Virus record (IMG/VR): IMGVR_UViG_3300021225_000381
Span: 1-62,213 of that record
Reading direction: 5' to 3' (one strand)
Source of the DNA: a virus
DNA: 62,213 nt
Shown here: positions 33,717 to 42,062 of the stretch, in pieces
Layout: the number at the start of each line of letters is the position of its first letter
Position numbering within the stretch: the stretch's first letter is position 1
The notes under the pieces: generated by a model
What the model saw: the letters and a program-made list of their open reading frames with translations, nothing else
Database searches by the model: none
What the model was told of the DNA's origin: nothing
Position numbers and translations under genes: made by a program

Positions 33717-34520
33717 TTACACATCACAACCGCGAATCTCATTTATGATATACAATTCGGTATTTGGTGGAAAGGGGTGTTTAGTCATTGATGTTCTTCG
33801 TTTGAAGACGAACTTACCATTTCTTCTGGCATCTATAAATATATTATATTCTGTTTTATACACATCCATAAATTCTGTAATTGTTTTCGTTTCGACAATT
33901 TCATTACCATCTGGAAATAGTATTTTATAAGTAGTTATTTTTTGACTATATTTTATCAAATCTTTATTTCGATCTATTTCTTTTTGGGTTGGACCTTGTA
34001 ACTTTCTACGCTTTTTTAGGGACTCTATTCTTTTTCGATTACCTTCAATATAAACTTTATCGTAATAATTCGGGTCATTATCCATTCTATATTTTTTACT
34101 CTCATTTGCTTTCTTGTGTCCCAGTAATTGTTCTTCGGATAAACCATTTGCATATTGTCTCCTTTTACCCTCGCTAATTTTTTTAAACACTTCTTGTTTT
34201 TGTTCATCGTTCATATAATAAGTGAAATATCCACCGCAACCACCTTTTTGAATATTATAACATTTATTACCAAATATATATTTCAACAAACGAATCATCC
34301 GTATTTCCAATTGATCTAAATGCTCTGAAGATTTTATTTTCAATTTTAACCAACGAATGCTGAAATTTTCTTTACCATATTTTAAAAAAGCTTTTTTGAG
34401 AGCATATCCAGAACCCATATATTTCGTGTTGGGTTGCCAGTAATGCTTACCACCATAAACTTTACCGTTGATTAAATTTCTTACGATGTATAACCTTTTT
34501 TCTCTAATAACAGTATCCAT
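33717..34520 (-). CDS. GIY-YIG homing endonuclease (Seg-like)
   Basis: 267 residues on the opposite strand. LYIVRNLINGKVYGGKHY (9-26) is the GIY-YIG core in the variant YIV/YGG form, with KYMGSGYALKKAFLKYGKENF as the following catalytic arginine/lysine region, and NIQKGGCGG closing the domain near 95. The rest is basic DNA-binding sequence. T4 carries related seg genes, including one next to the capsid gene. Own TAAATA box; a free-standing mobile gene. Confidence 0.85.
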   Translation of the reverse strand: MDTVIREKRLYIVRNLINGKVYGGKHYWQPNTKYMGSGYALKKAFLKYGKENFSIRWLKLKIKSSEHLDQLEIRMIRLLKYIFGNKCYNIQKGGCGGYFTYYMNDEQKQEVFKKISEGKRRQYANGLSEEQLLGHKKANESKKYRMDNDPNYYDKVYIEGNRKRIESLKKRRKLQGPTQKEIDRNKDLIKYSQKITTYKILFPDGNEIVETKTITEFMDVYKTEYNIFIDARRNGKFVFKRRTSMTKHPFPPNTELYIINEIRGCDV

Positions 34521-34525
34521 ATTAG

Positions 34526-34531
34526 TATTTA
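34526..34531 (-). promoter_or_regulatory. late-type TAAATA box for the GIY-YIG gene
   Basis: CTAAATACTAAT then ATG at 34520; exactly 5-nt gap. Confidence 0.5.
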
Positions 34532-34599
34532 GTAGTTAGCAGGATAAATACAAACAGAATCAGGAGTGGAGTCTATTCCTAAAATTTGATCAAATTTGC

Positions 34600-34605
34600 T
34601 AAATA
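34600..34605 (+). promoter_or_regulatory. late-type TAAATA box
   Basis: CTAAATAATAAC then ATG at 34611; exactly 5-nt gap. Confidence 0.55.
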
Positions 34606-34610
34606 ATAAC

Positions 34611-35063
34611 ATGAGCATTTATACGTTCCAACAAAATCTTCTTTCCGCTGAAAAAACTGGCAGTCCAAATCTTACCGACACGAGACTCTCTGCGACAGGT
34701 GTGACCTATCTATCAGGTGACAATGTTGTCGTTGGTTCACGACAATTGGGTGTTGTTTCTCTGTCGAGTGATGACGCAGGTCTGACATTCACCTCTATTC
34801 AAATTTCAGTCGGCACTACTGTTAATACTGTATCAACATTCAACATTTCAAATTTTCCGAATGTCACAGTGAATGTGCTTGGTTCTGTGTTTAATATTCC
34901 TGCATCGTTGCACAATACTAACATGGCGATTGTAAACACTGATAATTCATATACAGTATTCCCATTCTTGAGTAATGTTACAACTGTCCCAGTTTCAGCA
35001 TTATCTGCAACCTTCTCAGTTTCCACACCAGATACTCGTAGAAAGAGATTGCTTGGTTATTGA
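34611..35063 (+). CDS. beta-rich protein of unknown function, probable virion component
   Basis: 150 residues from the ATG at 34611; a TTG five codons upstream is inside the promoter box and unlikely. Serine/threonine/valine-rich with alternating beta pattern (FNISNFPNVTVNVLGSVFN), ending in a basic DTRRKRLLGY. Own TAAATA box and own terminator, so an independent unit. A head decoration or tail protein is plausible from position only. Confidence 0.6.
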   Translation: MSIYTFQQNLLSAEKTGSPNLTDTRLSATGVTYLSGDNVVVGSRQLGVVSLSSDDAGLTFTSIQISVGTTVNTVSTFNISNFPNVTVNVLGSVFNIPASLHNTNMAIVNTDNSYTVFPFLSNVTTVPVSALSATFSVSTPDTRRKRLLGY

Positions 35064-35093
35064 TAAATAAACCATTTTAATATTTTTATATAG

Positions 35094-35124
35094 AAAGCAC
35101 ACGGTTGATTCGTGTGCTTTTTTC
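35094..35124 (+). terminator. intrinsic terminator
   Basis: AAAGCACACG / CGTGTGCTTT, 10-bp stem with 7-nt loop, followed by TTTTC. It lies between the 150-residue gene and the gp5-like gene. Confidence 0.8.
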
Positions 35125-35125
35125 T

Positions 35126-35131
35126 TAAATA
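35126..35131 (+). promoter_or_regulatory. late-type TAAATA box for the baseplate gene
   Basis: CTTAAATAATATT then ATG at 35137; exactly 5-nt gap, immediately after the terminator. Confidence 0.55.
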
Positions 35132-35136
35132 ATATT

Positions 35137-36318
35137 ATGTTTATTAAGAACAGTTCTGGTATTCAAGGGCAACAACAAGATGAGTCTTTTTATAGGGGAA
35201 TTGTTGTAAAAAATGACGACCCTCTGAAATTAAACAGAGTTAAAGTATATGTTCCCGAATTATCTAATCAACCATTCGAAGAATGGTTTGAAAAATTAGA
35301 TGATATTAAAGTTAAAACGCCAGGTAGAGATAGTTGGTCAGATAGTTCATTGTTCAATGAAATGATTGAAAATATTCCTTGGGCTGAACCGTGTTACCCT
35401 TTGATGGGTGAATCAGGAGGATCTAGATCGTATAATAGTGGAAGTGGAACAGATTCTACTATCTCTGATGGTAATTATGCCGAAGGTTTCGAAGATGGTC
35501 AATATCCAACAGAATTTAACACAGTGGGGAATGTTGTCGAATTTTCACCACCGATAAAATTATCAAATTACGGCTATGCTGATGATAGCACACCAGATAG
35601 TTACAGTGCTAATGGAATCGGACATAAAAATAATCGATTGATAGATGGTAAATCAGCAGCGGTTACAAAAAGTTTGGCTGATAGATTAGGTTTACAACAC
35701 AATGATTGGTTCAGAGTGAAAACATCTAGAGGTGTTTTCGAATTACAATATGGTGATACTGTTCCATCTTATGATAAAAGAACTGGTCCTCTACCAGAAA
35801 CAATTGATATTTACAGAAGAACTGGTGGAAATAATTCATGGGGTGGTAAAATATTTTCTTTGGAAAAATTGGAAGCATCTGAAAATACCGACAATCAATT
35901 TGATAATATTGACACTGGTGATGATGAACCACCATCTTTACTACCACCATTAAATGATTCAAATAAACCAGATCCAATAGAACCAGTTGATACTGTTTCT
36001 GGCGCACCAGCACGTCTTTACGAAAACAGAGCTACTATGGTTAATGATCCATTCTCCAATCCTTTAGAATCATCGTCTATGAAATGTAATAGTTATTCAT
36101 TTGGATACGCACCTCAAAATATGACGAATCAGCCGAAAGGTGCTATCGGTATTCCAGAAGTCGGATCTAAAGTTTGGATATTCCATTATTTAGGAGATCT
36201 AAATTTTCCTGTTTATTTTGGCGTGACCCAAGATTTCAAAGGATTAGCGACAGTTAATAAAACCGATAATTTGATGGGAATGTCTCCTTATTATCCAAAC
36301 GATTTTGAAAACACGTAA
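35137..36318 (+). CDS. gp5: baseplate hub OB-fold protein (gp5 N-terminal-like)
   Basis: 393 residues. FYRGIVVKNDDPLKLNRVKVYVPEL (about 19-43), NIPWAEPCYP, and the C-terminal GAIGIPEVGSKVWIFHYLGD with FPVYFGV form the OB-fold of the T4 gp5 N-terminus, split by a long polar insert. No lysozyme domain is present, unlike T4 gp5. It would sit at the centre of the baseplate below the tail tube. Followed 2 nt later by the spike-like gene. Confidence 0.75.
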   Translation: MFIKNSSGIQGQQQDESFYRGIVVKNDDPLKLNRVKVYVPELSNQPFEEWFEKLDDIKVKTPGRDSWSDSSLFNEMIENIPWAEPCYPLMGESGGSRSYNSGSGTDSTISDGNYAEGFEDGQYPTEFNTVGNVVEFSPPIKLSNYGYADDSTPDSYSANGIGHKNNRLIDGKSAAVTKSLADRLGLQHNDWFRVKTSRGVFELQYGDTVPSYDKRTGPLPETIDIYRRTGGNNSWGGKIFSLEKLEASENTDNQFDNIDTGDDEPPSLLPPLNDSNKPDPIEPVDTVSGAPARLYENRATMVNDPFSNPLESSSMKCNSYSFGYAPQNMTNQPKGAIGIPEVGSKVWIFHYLGDLNFPVYFGVTQDFKGLATVNKTDNLMGMSPYYPNDFENT

Positions 36319-36320
36319 AT

Positions 36321-38084
36321 ATGGCCACTAAAAAATATAATATTAATACGAATAAAAATAAAAAAGGTTTTACAACTGATTGTGTAATTCCTAAACAAAT
36401 ATCATTATCATGTCCTGATAATCTACTATCGAATTCTACCACAACACCATCTCAATCAGCATTATCAGCTATTGATACTGGAAATTCCGTAATTAATAAA
36501 ATATATAGAAATAGGTTTGCTATAAATCAAAGAGGTGGATCTATTGTTATCAACAACACAACGGACGACGAGAGTGTTCATATTTCTCATAGATCTGGTA
36601 GTAATTTTAATATCAACAATAATGTAAACACTGAACTTGCAACCAATAATAAACAAATAATGGTTCAAAATGATAAATTTGAAACTGTCAAAAATGATAG
36701 TGTTGAGTTTATCGGAGGTGATTACAATTTAAGAGTCGGTGGAACATCTTACATTTATAAAGGATATAAAGATGAGACGGAGATAAGAGCGCACGATGAA
36801 TGGAAAGATGTTTTCAAAAAAATCGCTGATAATAATTCCAAGTTCAAAATAAAAAGAGGTGGATATTCATTACCAAATGGACAACCAACCGAGATGGATG
36901 GTGAACGCTCCAACAACCCTGTAATCGGATCACAAGTTTTCGTAGTGGAGAATTTATTCGCAGGATATCAAAGCATTCCAACTGTTACCAGTAATATCGA
37001 TGAAGTAGCCACTTACAAACCAATTAAAAATAGAGTAGGTACACCACCATCAATAAAGACTATCAAAAAAGAAGATATTGCGAAAAGTGCTGGAAATAGC
37101 GGCTCTAAAGCTCCAGGTGTGTTAGAATTCGGTGCTGAAAAATCTGCCTCCACTGAAAACGGTAAATGGATTGAAAATGCTGATGTTCTTAATATGGAAG
37201 AACAAGTGTTGGAAGCACAATCCATATTGACTGAAATTGAAGGAAGAATGGGTGACGGTGGTGACGAACATCTGATTACAAAGCGTAATAAATTTGAAAC
37301 TGTCGGTGCAGTGTTCAATGATTACCCATCTGTTAAGATTGATGAAAAGGGTAGAAGTCAGCCATTTGAAATGCTCGTATCTGATACTGGAACATATAAA
37401 AATCATGACGCAATACCAATTTTAGAAGAGGTTGATAATTCTTCTAATTTCCCATGTGGGAATGATACGAAAATTATAGGTAATTCGTATAAAAGAAATG
37501 TTGGTTCAGGTGGTATCTCAATGAAGACTTCTGGAACATATGAAATGGGTGGCACTATTTTAAGAGGCGGATTCAAACAGATAATTCTGAATTCATCTCA
37601 TGGTATTCATATAGGTTCAGAGAATGGTGTTGAGATACAATCCTTAAAGACTATCACTCTTAGAACAGCTAGACAAGTATATGTCGAATCGTCTTTAGGT
37701 GTTAAAAATAATTTGATTGTTGGTGGTGGTTTATCTGTCGAAGGTGAAACATATCTCCAACATGTAACAGCACCATTGGAAGTTCAACAAACTGAAAATA
37801 CCGTAGTTCAAGGTAAGTTTTCAACCAGTTTACCGCTCACATTAAGAATTGGAACCGCTGTTGTTCCTGGAATAGGTCTATGCCCTGTTTTCGCTGAACC
37901 TTTGGATAATTTAATAACTATCTATCCACATAGTCACCATTTTAATAATTTACCATTGAATCTCATGGCATCAAATAAAGATGTGAGAAAGGAAGCGCAT
38001 GTGAATGGTATTAATAAACACGATTCTATTGCACCTTCTTTCCCACAAGTTCATGAGAAGAAATATCCGAGAGTGGTTAATTAA
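36321..38084 (+). CDS. baseplate central spike-like protein (gp5 C-terminal-like)
   Basis: 587 residues. INQRGGSIVINNTTDDESVHISHRSGS and DKFETVKNDSVEFIGGDYNLRVG are typical of the stem of gp5/VgrG spikes, and the 400-500 region (GIHIGSENGVEIQS, ITLRTARQVYVES) is beta-helix-like. PHSHHF near the C-terminus could bind metal. Together with the preceding gene it appears to make up a split gp5: hub domain and spike on separate polypeptides. It ends by overlapping the nrdA stop on the other strand. Confidence 0.65.
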   Translation: MATKKYNINTNKNKKGFTTDCVIPKQISLSCPDNLLSNSTTTPSQSALSAIDTGNSVINKIYRNRFAINQRGGSIVINNTTDDESVHISHRSGSNFNINNNVNTELATNNKQIMVQNDKFETVKNDSVEFIGGDYNLRVGGTSYIYKGYKDETEIRAHDEWKDVFKKIADNNSKFKIKRGGYSLPNGQPTEMDGERSNNPVIGSQVFVVENLFAGYQSIPTVTSNIDEVATYKPIKNRVGTPPSIKTIKKEDIAKSAGNSGSKAPGVLEFGAEKSASTENGKWIENADVLNMEEQVLEAQSILTEIEGRMGDGGDEHLITKRNKFETVGAVFNDYPSVKIDEKGRSQPFEMLVSDTGTYKNHDAIPILEEVDNSSNFPCGNDTKIIGNSYKRNVGSGGISMKTSGTYEMGGTILRGGFKQIILNSSHGIHIGSENGVEIQSLKTITLRTARQVYVESSLGVKNNLIVGGGLSVEGETYLQHVTAPLEVQQTENTVVQGKFSTSLPLTLRIGTAVVPGIGLCPVFAEPLDNLITIYPHSHHFNNLPLNLMASNKDVRKEAHVNGINKHDSIAPSFPQVHEKKYPRVVN

Positions 38085-39733
38085 CCCTCACATGATTTAC
38101 ATGTCATAATAGATCTTGACAAATCTTGACTAGGGTTGGATGAACGCTGGTAATACAAAGACTTAATACCTTGCTCCCATGCAAAGATCATCAACTCATT
38201 GATTTCTTTTGGTTTTGTGCCAGCAGGAATCATGAGATTGAGAGATTGCCCCTGATCAATATATGGTTGTCGTTGAGCAGCATGGATTACAACTTCTTTT
38301 TGAGAAATTTCTGCAAATGTTTTGAAAACATCTTTCTCATGTTCTGTGAGAAAATCGAGATGTTGAACACTACCACCGTGGAGTAGAATACTCTTCCAAG
38401 TTTCTTTATCATCTTTACCTTTGGATTTCAGAACTTCTTCAAGTTTTGGATTGCGGTAAGTAAATTGACCTTTGGCAAGATTCTTAACGAAGTAGTTGCT
38501 GTTAAGAGGCTCAATGCTAGGACTCACCTGACCAAGAATAAAGCTGGAACTCGTAGTGGGTGCAATAGCGATAGTTGTAGTATTGCGACGACCATAACCT
38601 TTCAATACTTCTGGTTCACCAAACATTGCTGCGAGTTTTTCTGATGTATTGTCAGCACGTTTTCTGATTTCTGAAAAAATTGAGATATTCTCAAAATGCG
38701 CGTCCATGCTTTCCCATGCAATCATTTTTGATTGCAGGTAGTTGTGATATCCAAGAACACCCATACCTAATGCTCGATGATTCTTGGCAAAATTATGAGC
38801 AGCTTCCATCAAACGATCACCTTTAGTCTTCTCGATAAATTCTGTCATAACAGCATCCAAGAACATCACCATTGTTTCAACAGCATCAGTCTTTTCAATC
38901 TCATCCCACCAAAGCAAATTCAAAGAAGACAAGCAACAAACAAACGACTCGTCTTTAGTTGATGGTAGAAAAATCTCAGAGCAAAGGTTACTCGCATTGA
39001 TTCTATAGCCTTTATCTTTGTAAACTTTAGGTGCTTGGTTATTGGCGTTATCCGTGAAGAATACATATGGATAACCAGTCTCAGAACGCTTCTTAATCAC
39101 TGCTGCCCATCTGCGTCTTTTCTCTTTGTCACCATCAATCATTGATTGCATCCATCCTTCAGGAACTGTAACACCGATAGACATCTCTTGAATAGAATGA
39201 CCCTCAGAAAGAATCTTCATGAATTCATCGAAGTCACCATGATCAATCGGTAGATACGCTGCAAAGCTGCCTCTACGTGCGCTTCCTTGGCTAATGATTT
39301 TTGCCACGTTGTCAAACAATTCCATACAACGAACAGCCCCTTCCGCAACACCACCAGTAGAGATTTTAGAACCTCTTGGGCGGATATCGCCAAAGTATCC
39401 AGAAGTCCCCCCACCAACTTTAGTCATCATCCCAACTTCAGCTTGCTTGATTAGGAAATCTTCAACACTATCACCAATATGGGAATTAAAACAAGAAATA
39501 GGATTACCCCTCTCATTACCAAAATTCATCCACACGGGAGTGGATAGGCTATAAAAGCCACGAGACATATAATCAACGAATTTATCAGCAAACCCGTCAA
39601 TACCGAGTATTTTCTGTGCATTATTAGCAATTTCTTCAATTCTTTCAAATGGAGATTGCCCCTCGCGGAGATATCCTTGTTCCAAAAATTTGATAGAATC
39701 TTCATTTAACCAGTAGTATTTTTCTCTTGTCAT
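38081..39733 (-). CDS. nrdA: ribonucleotide reductase large subunit, class I
   Basis: 550 residues, shorter than E. coli NrdA (761), and starting at the catalytic barrel, so the N-terminal ATP-cone appears absent. NPISCFNSHIGDS has the first redox Cys, SNLCSEIFLPS the N-x-C-x-E of the active site thiyl radical, and FVCCLSSLNL the partner Cys. The C-terminal CKSCEG is the CxxC tail that re-reduces the site. It makes dNDPs for phage replication. It lies 3 nt after nrdB and is read from the same mRNA. Confidence 0.92.
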   Translation of the reverse strand: MTREKYYWLNEDSIKFLEQGYLREGQSPFERIEEIANNAQKILGIDGFADKFVDYMSRGFYSLSTPVWMNFGNERGNPISCFNSHIGDSVEDFLIKQAEVGMMTKVGGGTSGYFGDIRPRGSKISTGGVAEGAVRCMELFDNVAKIISQGSARRGSFAAYLPIDHGDFDEFMKILSEGHSIQEMSIGVTVPEGWMQSMIDGDKEKRRRWAAVIKKRSETGYPYVFFTDNANNQAPKVYKDKGYRINASNLCSEIFLPSTKDESFVCCLSSLNLLWWDEIEKTDAVETMVMFLDAVMTEFIEKTKGDRLMEAAHNFAKNHRALGMGVLGYHNYLQSKMIAWESMDAHFENISIFSEIRKRADNTSEKLAAMFGEPEVLKGYGRRNTTTIAIAPTTSSSFILGQVSPSIEPLNSNYFVKNLAKGQFTYRNPKLEEVLKSKGKDDKETWKSILLHGGSVQHLDFLTEHEKDVFKTFAEISQKEVVIHAAQRQPYIDQGQSLNLMIPAGTKPKEINELMIFAWEQGIKSLYYQRSSNPSQDLSRSIMTCKSCEG

Positions 39734-39736
39734 ATA

Positions 39737-40711
39737 TTAAAATAAATCGTCTTCGTCGTAAGATTGTGAATTTTTAGCGTATTCCACGGGTCTTGAGTGG
39801 AAAAAGTCGGTCATATTAGGAGCTAGCAATTGTTCATCGAACCAGAATGTTTCATCTAAAAGATTAGTATCAATTTCGAAAACTTTAGGAAATCCAATAC
39901 CAACCAAAGAGTCATTAATTCTGTTTTTAATAAATTCTTTCAAAATTGGTGCAGATAAACCTTTCTCATCAATACCATTAACCATCCAATCGATGATTTT
40001 ACTTTCAGCAATGAAAGCTTGTTCCGCTTCGTGTAGTATACGTTCTTCTAGCTCTTTGTCAAATAATTCTGGATGTTCTTCACGGATCGTATTGATAATC
40101 TTCATACCGACCATGGCATGAATCGCTTCCTCATTACGAGTGTAGCGCACTTGTTGATCAGTGTCTTTCAAAACATTTTTATTTTTAGCAAACCAATTGA
40201 TAACATAAAATTGGCTAAACAAAGAAACATTTTCCACGAATAATGTGAAAAGAATCAGCGCATAGAGATATTGTTTTTTAGAATCTTTATAAAAGCGGTG
40301 TGTATATTTTTTAAGATACTTCACACGACCCTGAATCCATTCAAGTTTCAGGTTCTCTTCGAAAATATCTTCCATGTCTAATTCATCCAAGAGTCTTTCG
40401 TATGCATTATTATGAATTACTTCTACGTTCGCCATTACGAAGCCGAGATCGGAAAGTGATGGGTGAGGTAGATTCTCACCAAGCTTTGACCAAAAAGTTT
40501 TAACAGCAACTTCAATTTGACCAATTGCTGACAAAGTTCTAACAATAATTTCTCTTTCTTCATCATTCAAAACTGTTTTGAATTGATGATAATCTGCTTT
40601 GAAACTGAATTCTTTATCAGTCCAAAAGCCTTGATGCATAGCCTCAATAAATTGTGTTGTCCATGGATATTTGTTCGGTTTCCTACTAATTTGTTCTTCA
40701 AAAATGCTCAT
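39737..40711 (-). CDS. nrdB: ribonucleotide reductase small subunit, class I
   Basis: 324 residues. NVEVIHNNAY contains the ExxH metal ligands and, four residues on, the tyrosine in the position of the E. coli radical Tyr122. FVENVSLF and NEEAIHAM supply the remaining Glu and ExxH ligands. The first carboxylate is the Glu of QIEVAVKTFW rather than the Asp of E. coli NrdB. The C-terminal YDEDDLF tail should dock onto NrdA. First gene of the nrdBA pair; a TAAATA box lies 10 nt upstream. Confidence 0.92.
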   Translation of the reverse strand: MSIFEEQISRKPNKYPWTTQFIEAMHQGFWTDKEFSFKADYHQFKTVLNDEEREIIVRTLSAIGQIEVAVKTFWSKLGENLPHPSLSDLGFVMANVEVIHNNAYERLLDELDMEDIFEENLKLEWIQGRVKYLKKYTHRFYKDSKKQYLYALILFTLFVENVSLFSQFYVINWFAKNKNVLKDTDQQVRYTRNEEAIHAMVGMKIINTIREEHPELFDKELEERILHEAEQAFIAESKIIDWMVNGIDEKGLSAPILKEFIKNRINDSLVGIGFPKVFEIDTNLLDETFWFDEQLLAPNMTDFFHSRPVEYAKNSQSYDEDDLF

Positions 40712-40721
40712 AATCGTCTAT

Positions 40722-40727
40722 TATTTA
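40722..40727 (-). promoter_or_regulatory. TAAATA box upstream of nrdB
   Basis: GAATAAATAATAGACGATT before the ATG at 40711; the gap of 10 nt is longer than the usual 5. Confidence 0.4.
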
Positions 40728-40795
40728 TTCTCTATCTCCCTTCATTCCTCTCTTAATTTTTTATCATTCGTCGCACTAAATAGTGCCACGTAACA

Positions 40796-40818
40796 AAAAA
40801 AAGTCAACCACTTTTTTT
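40796..40818 (-). terminator. AT-only hairpin after the ClpP-like gene
   Basis: AAAAAAAGT / ACTTTTTTT with a 5-nt loop, overlapping the stop of the ClpP-like gene. Weak because it is almost all A-T. A perfect palindrome GCACTAAATAGTGC lies beside it at 40773-40786. Confidence 0.35.
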
Positions 40819-41464
40819 AGAGAATCTCATCAACGATTCCATACTCAAGACATTCTTGAGCATTTAACCAAATATCCCTTTTTAATATTTCTTCCAATTT
40901 TTTCATGGGCATTTTGGTGTATTTTTTATAAAAATCTTTTGAGATTTTCATCAAATTACTACAATTGAAAAATTCATCTTCAATTTCTGCAAATTTACCA
41001 TACACACCAGAACTTAATTGATGGATTAATAGGTGGGAATATTGACCGATAAATCTTCTATGTCCAACTGCGATTAGTAATGTTCCAGCAGACGCTACGC
41101 TACCATCGACGTAGGTGTAAATTTTAGATTTCAAACGACGAATCGTGTCAATTGCTGCAAAAGCAGCGAAGATGCTACCACCGTATGTATTAACATGCAA
41201 ATGAATTATCGGATCGTAATTTTCATCCAGACATTTAATAGTCTGTAATTTTGCATCTAATTGAAGAAGGACTCTATTCAATTCTAAAATACTACCCTCA
41301 TCAACATCAGCATAAAATAAAACTTTATTATTAATTATTCTAATACCTTGAATAACAGTATCACCATCTGTATCACTATTATCCAAAGATTTAATGACCA
41401 AACTTTTTAGTAAAGCATCATCATCCATTTTTTCATCTTCACTCCGATAACGCCATTTTTTCAT
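40817..41464 (-). CDS. clpP: ClpP-like serine protease
   Basis: 215 residues. IIHLHVNTYGGSIFAAFAAIDTI is the ClpP oxyanion region, DGSVASAGTLL has the nucleophile Ser125, LLIHQ the catalytic His148, and KRDIWLNAQECLEYGIVDEI the Asp region. ClpP-like proteins in phages are head proteases or regulatory proteases; a separate gp21 protease exists here, so head maturation is unlikely to be its only role. No Clp ATPase is seen nearby. Own TAAATA box, divergent from a small gene. Confidence 0.85.
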   Translation of the reverse strand: MKKWRYRSEDEKMDDDALLKSLVIKSLDNSDTDGDTVIQGIRIINNKVLFYADVDEGSILELNRVLLQLDAKLQTIKCLDENYDPIIHLHVNTYGGSIFAAFAAIDTIRRLKSKIYTYVDGSVASAGTLLIAVGHRRFIGQYSHLLIHQLSSGVYGKFAEIEDEFFNCSNLMKISKDFYKKYTKMPMKKLEEILKRDIWLNAQECLEYGIVDEIL

Positions 41465-41471
41465 ATATTAT

Positions 41472-41477
41472 TATTTA
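41472..41477 (-). promoter_or_regulatory. TAAATA box for the ClpP-like gene
   Basis: GTTAAATAATAATAT before ATG at 41464; 7-nt gap. It lies only 2 nt from the start codon of the divergent gene at 41480. Confidence 0.5.
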
Positions 41478-41479
41478 AC

Positions 41480-41824
41480 ATGGAAAATCTTCTTATCAAA
41501 TTAAATAATATCGTGGATAAAAATTTACAAAACATTTACGCTGATTTGATTCTAGAATACCAAAGTGGGTTCAATCCTCCACAAAGAGTCGCTAAACAAG
41601 AAGTCCCCCAAGAAGCAGGGACGAAGTTATCTTACAATAAACAAACCATAGGTGTTGCACCGCCAATGGTTACGTCTAATGTTTACGGAGAACAGGAAGA
41701 AGAACCAACAGGAATTTTGAAAATTGTTCAAGAAGTTGAAGATGAATGTATGGGAGATTCCGATCAGATTAATAATGCTGTAAGATTAGCTTTCAGCAAA
41801 TTAAAAGAAAAATTAAACAAATAA
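41480..41824 (+). CDS. small acidic protein of unknown function
   Basis: 114 residues: a helical N-terminus (LLIKLNNIVDKNLQNIYADLI), a central proline/glycine-rich stretch and an acidic helical end (KIVQEVEDECMGDSDQINN). No family recognised. No box of its own is visible on the plus strand. It is followed 8 nt later by a lipoprotein gene and then a terminator. Confidence 0.55.
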   Translation: MENLLIKLNNIVDKNLQNIYADLILEYQSGFNPPQRVAKQEVPQEAGTKLSYNKQTIGVAPPMVTSNVYGEQEEEPTGILKIVQEVEDECMGDSDQINNAVRLAFSKLKEKLNK

Positions 41825-41832
41825 TTAATATT

Positions 41833-41994
41833 ATGAAAAAAATATTAATTTCGATAATCACAATATTTATTTTAAATTCTTGCGGAATTCCTTTTAAAAT
41901 AGAAATTCGTAATAGTTCATTTGGTAGAAATGCTGACGGTTCAATATTTTTTGGTTATAAATCGAAAGCACCAGCAGTTCTCAATGACAAATAA
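41833..41994 (+). CDS. small lipoprotein, candidate outer-membrane spanin
   Basis: 53 residues. MKKILISIITIFILNSCG is a signal peptide ending in a lipobox (L-N-S-C) with Cys17 as the lipidation site, leaving a 37-residue polar mature peptide. Phage o-spanins (Rz1) have exactly this build, and the endolysin gene is next door on the other strand. No partner i-spanin is obvious. A terminator follows. Confidence 0.65.
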   Translation: MKKILISIITIFILNSCGIPFKIEIRNSSFGRNADGSIFFGYKSKAPAVLNDK

Positions 41995-42016
41995 AAATTA
42001 ATAATAATTTTAACAG

Positions 42017-42062
42017 ACCCGCCACGCCTCTACTTGTAAGCGCACTTTGGCGGGTGTTTTTT
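42017..42062 (+). terminator. intrinsic terminator between convergent genes
   Basis: ACCCGCC / GGCGGGT stem with a 26-nt loop and a GTTTTTT tail. It ends the lipoprotein transcript just before the convergent endolysin gene. Confidence 0.75.

Noticed and set aside
40783-40968. 61-codon plus-strand frame over the end of the ClpP-like gene
   Set aside because: It lies antisense to the coding ClpP C-terminus, starts with GTG inside a palindrome and has no supporting context.
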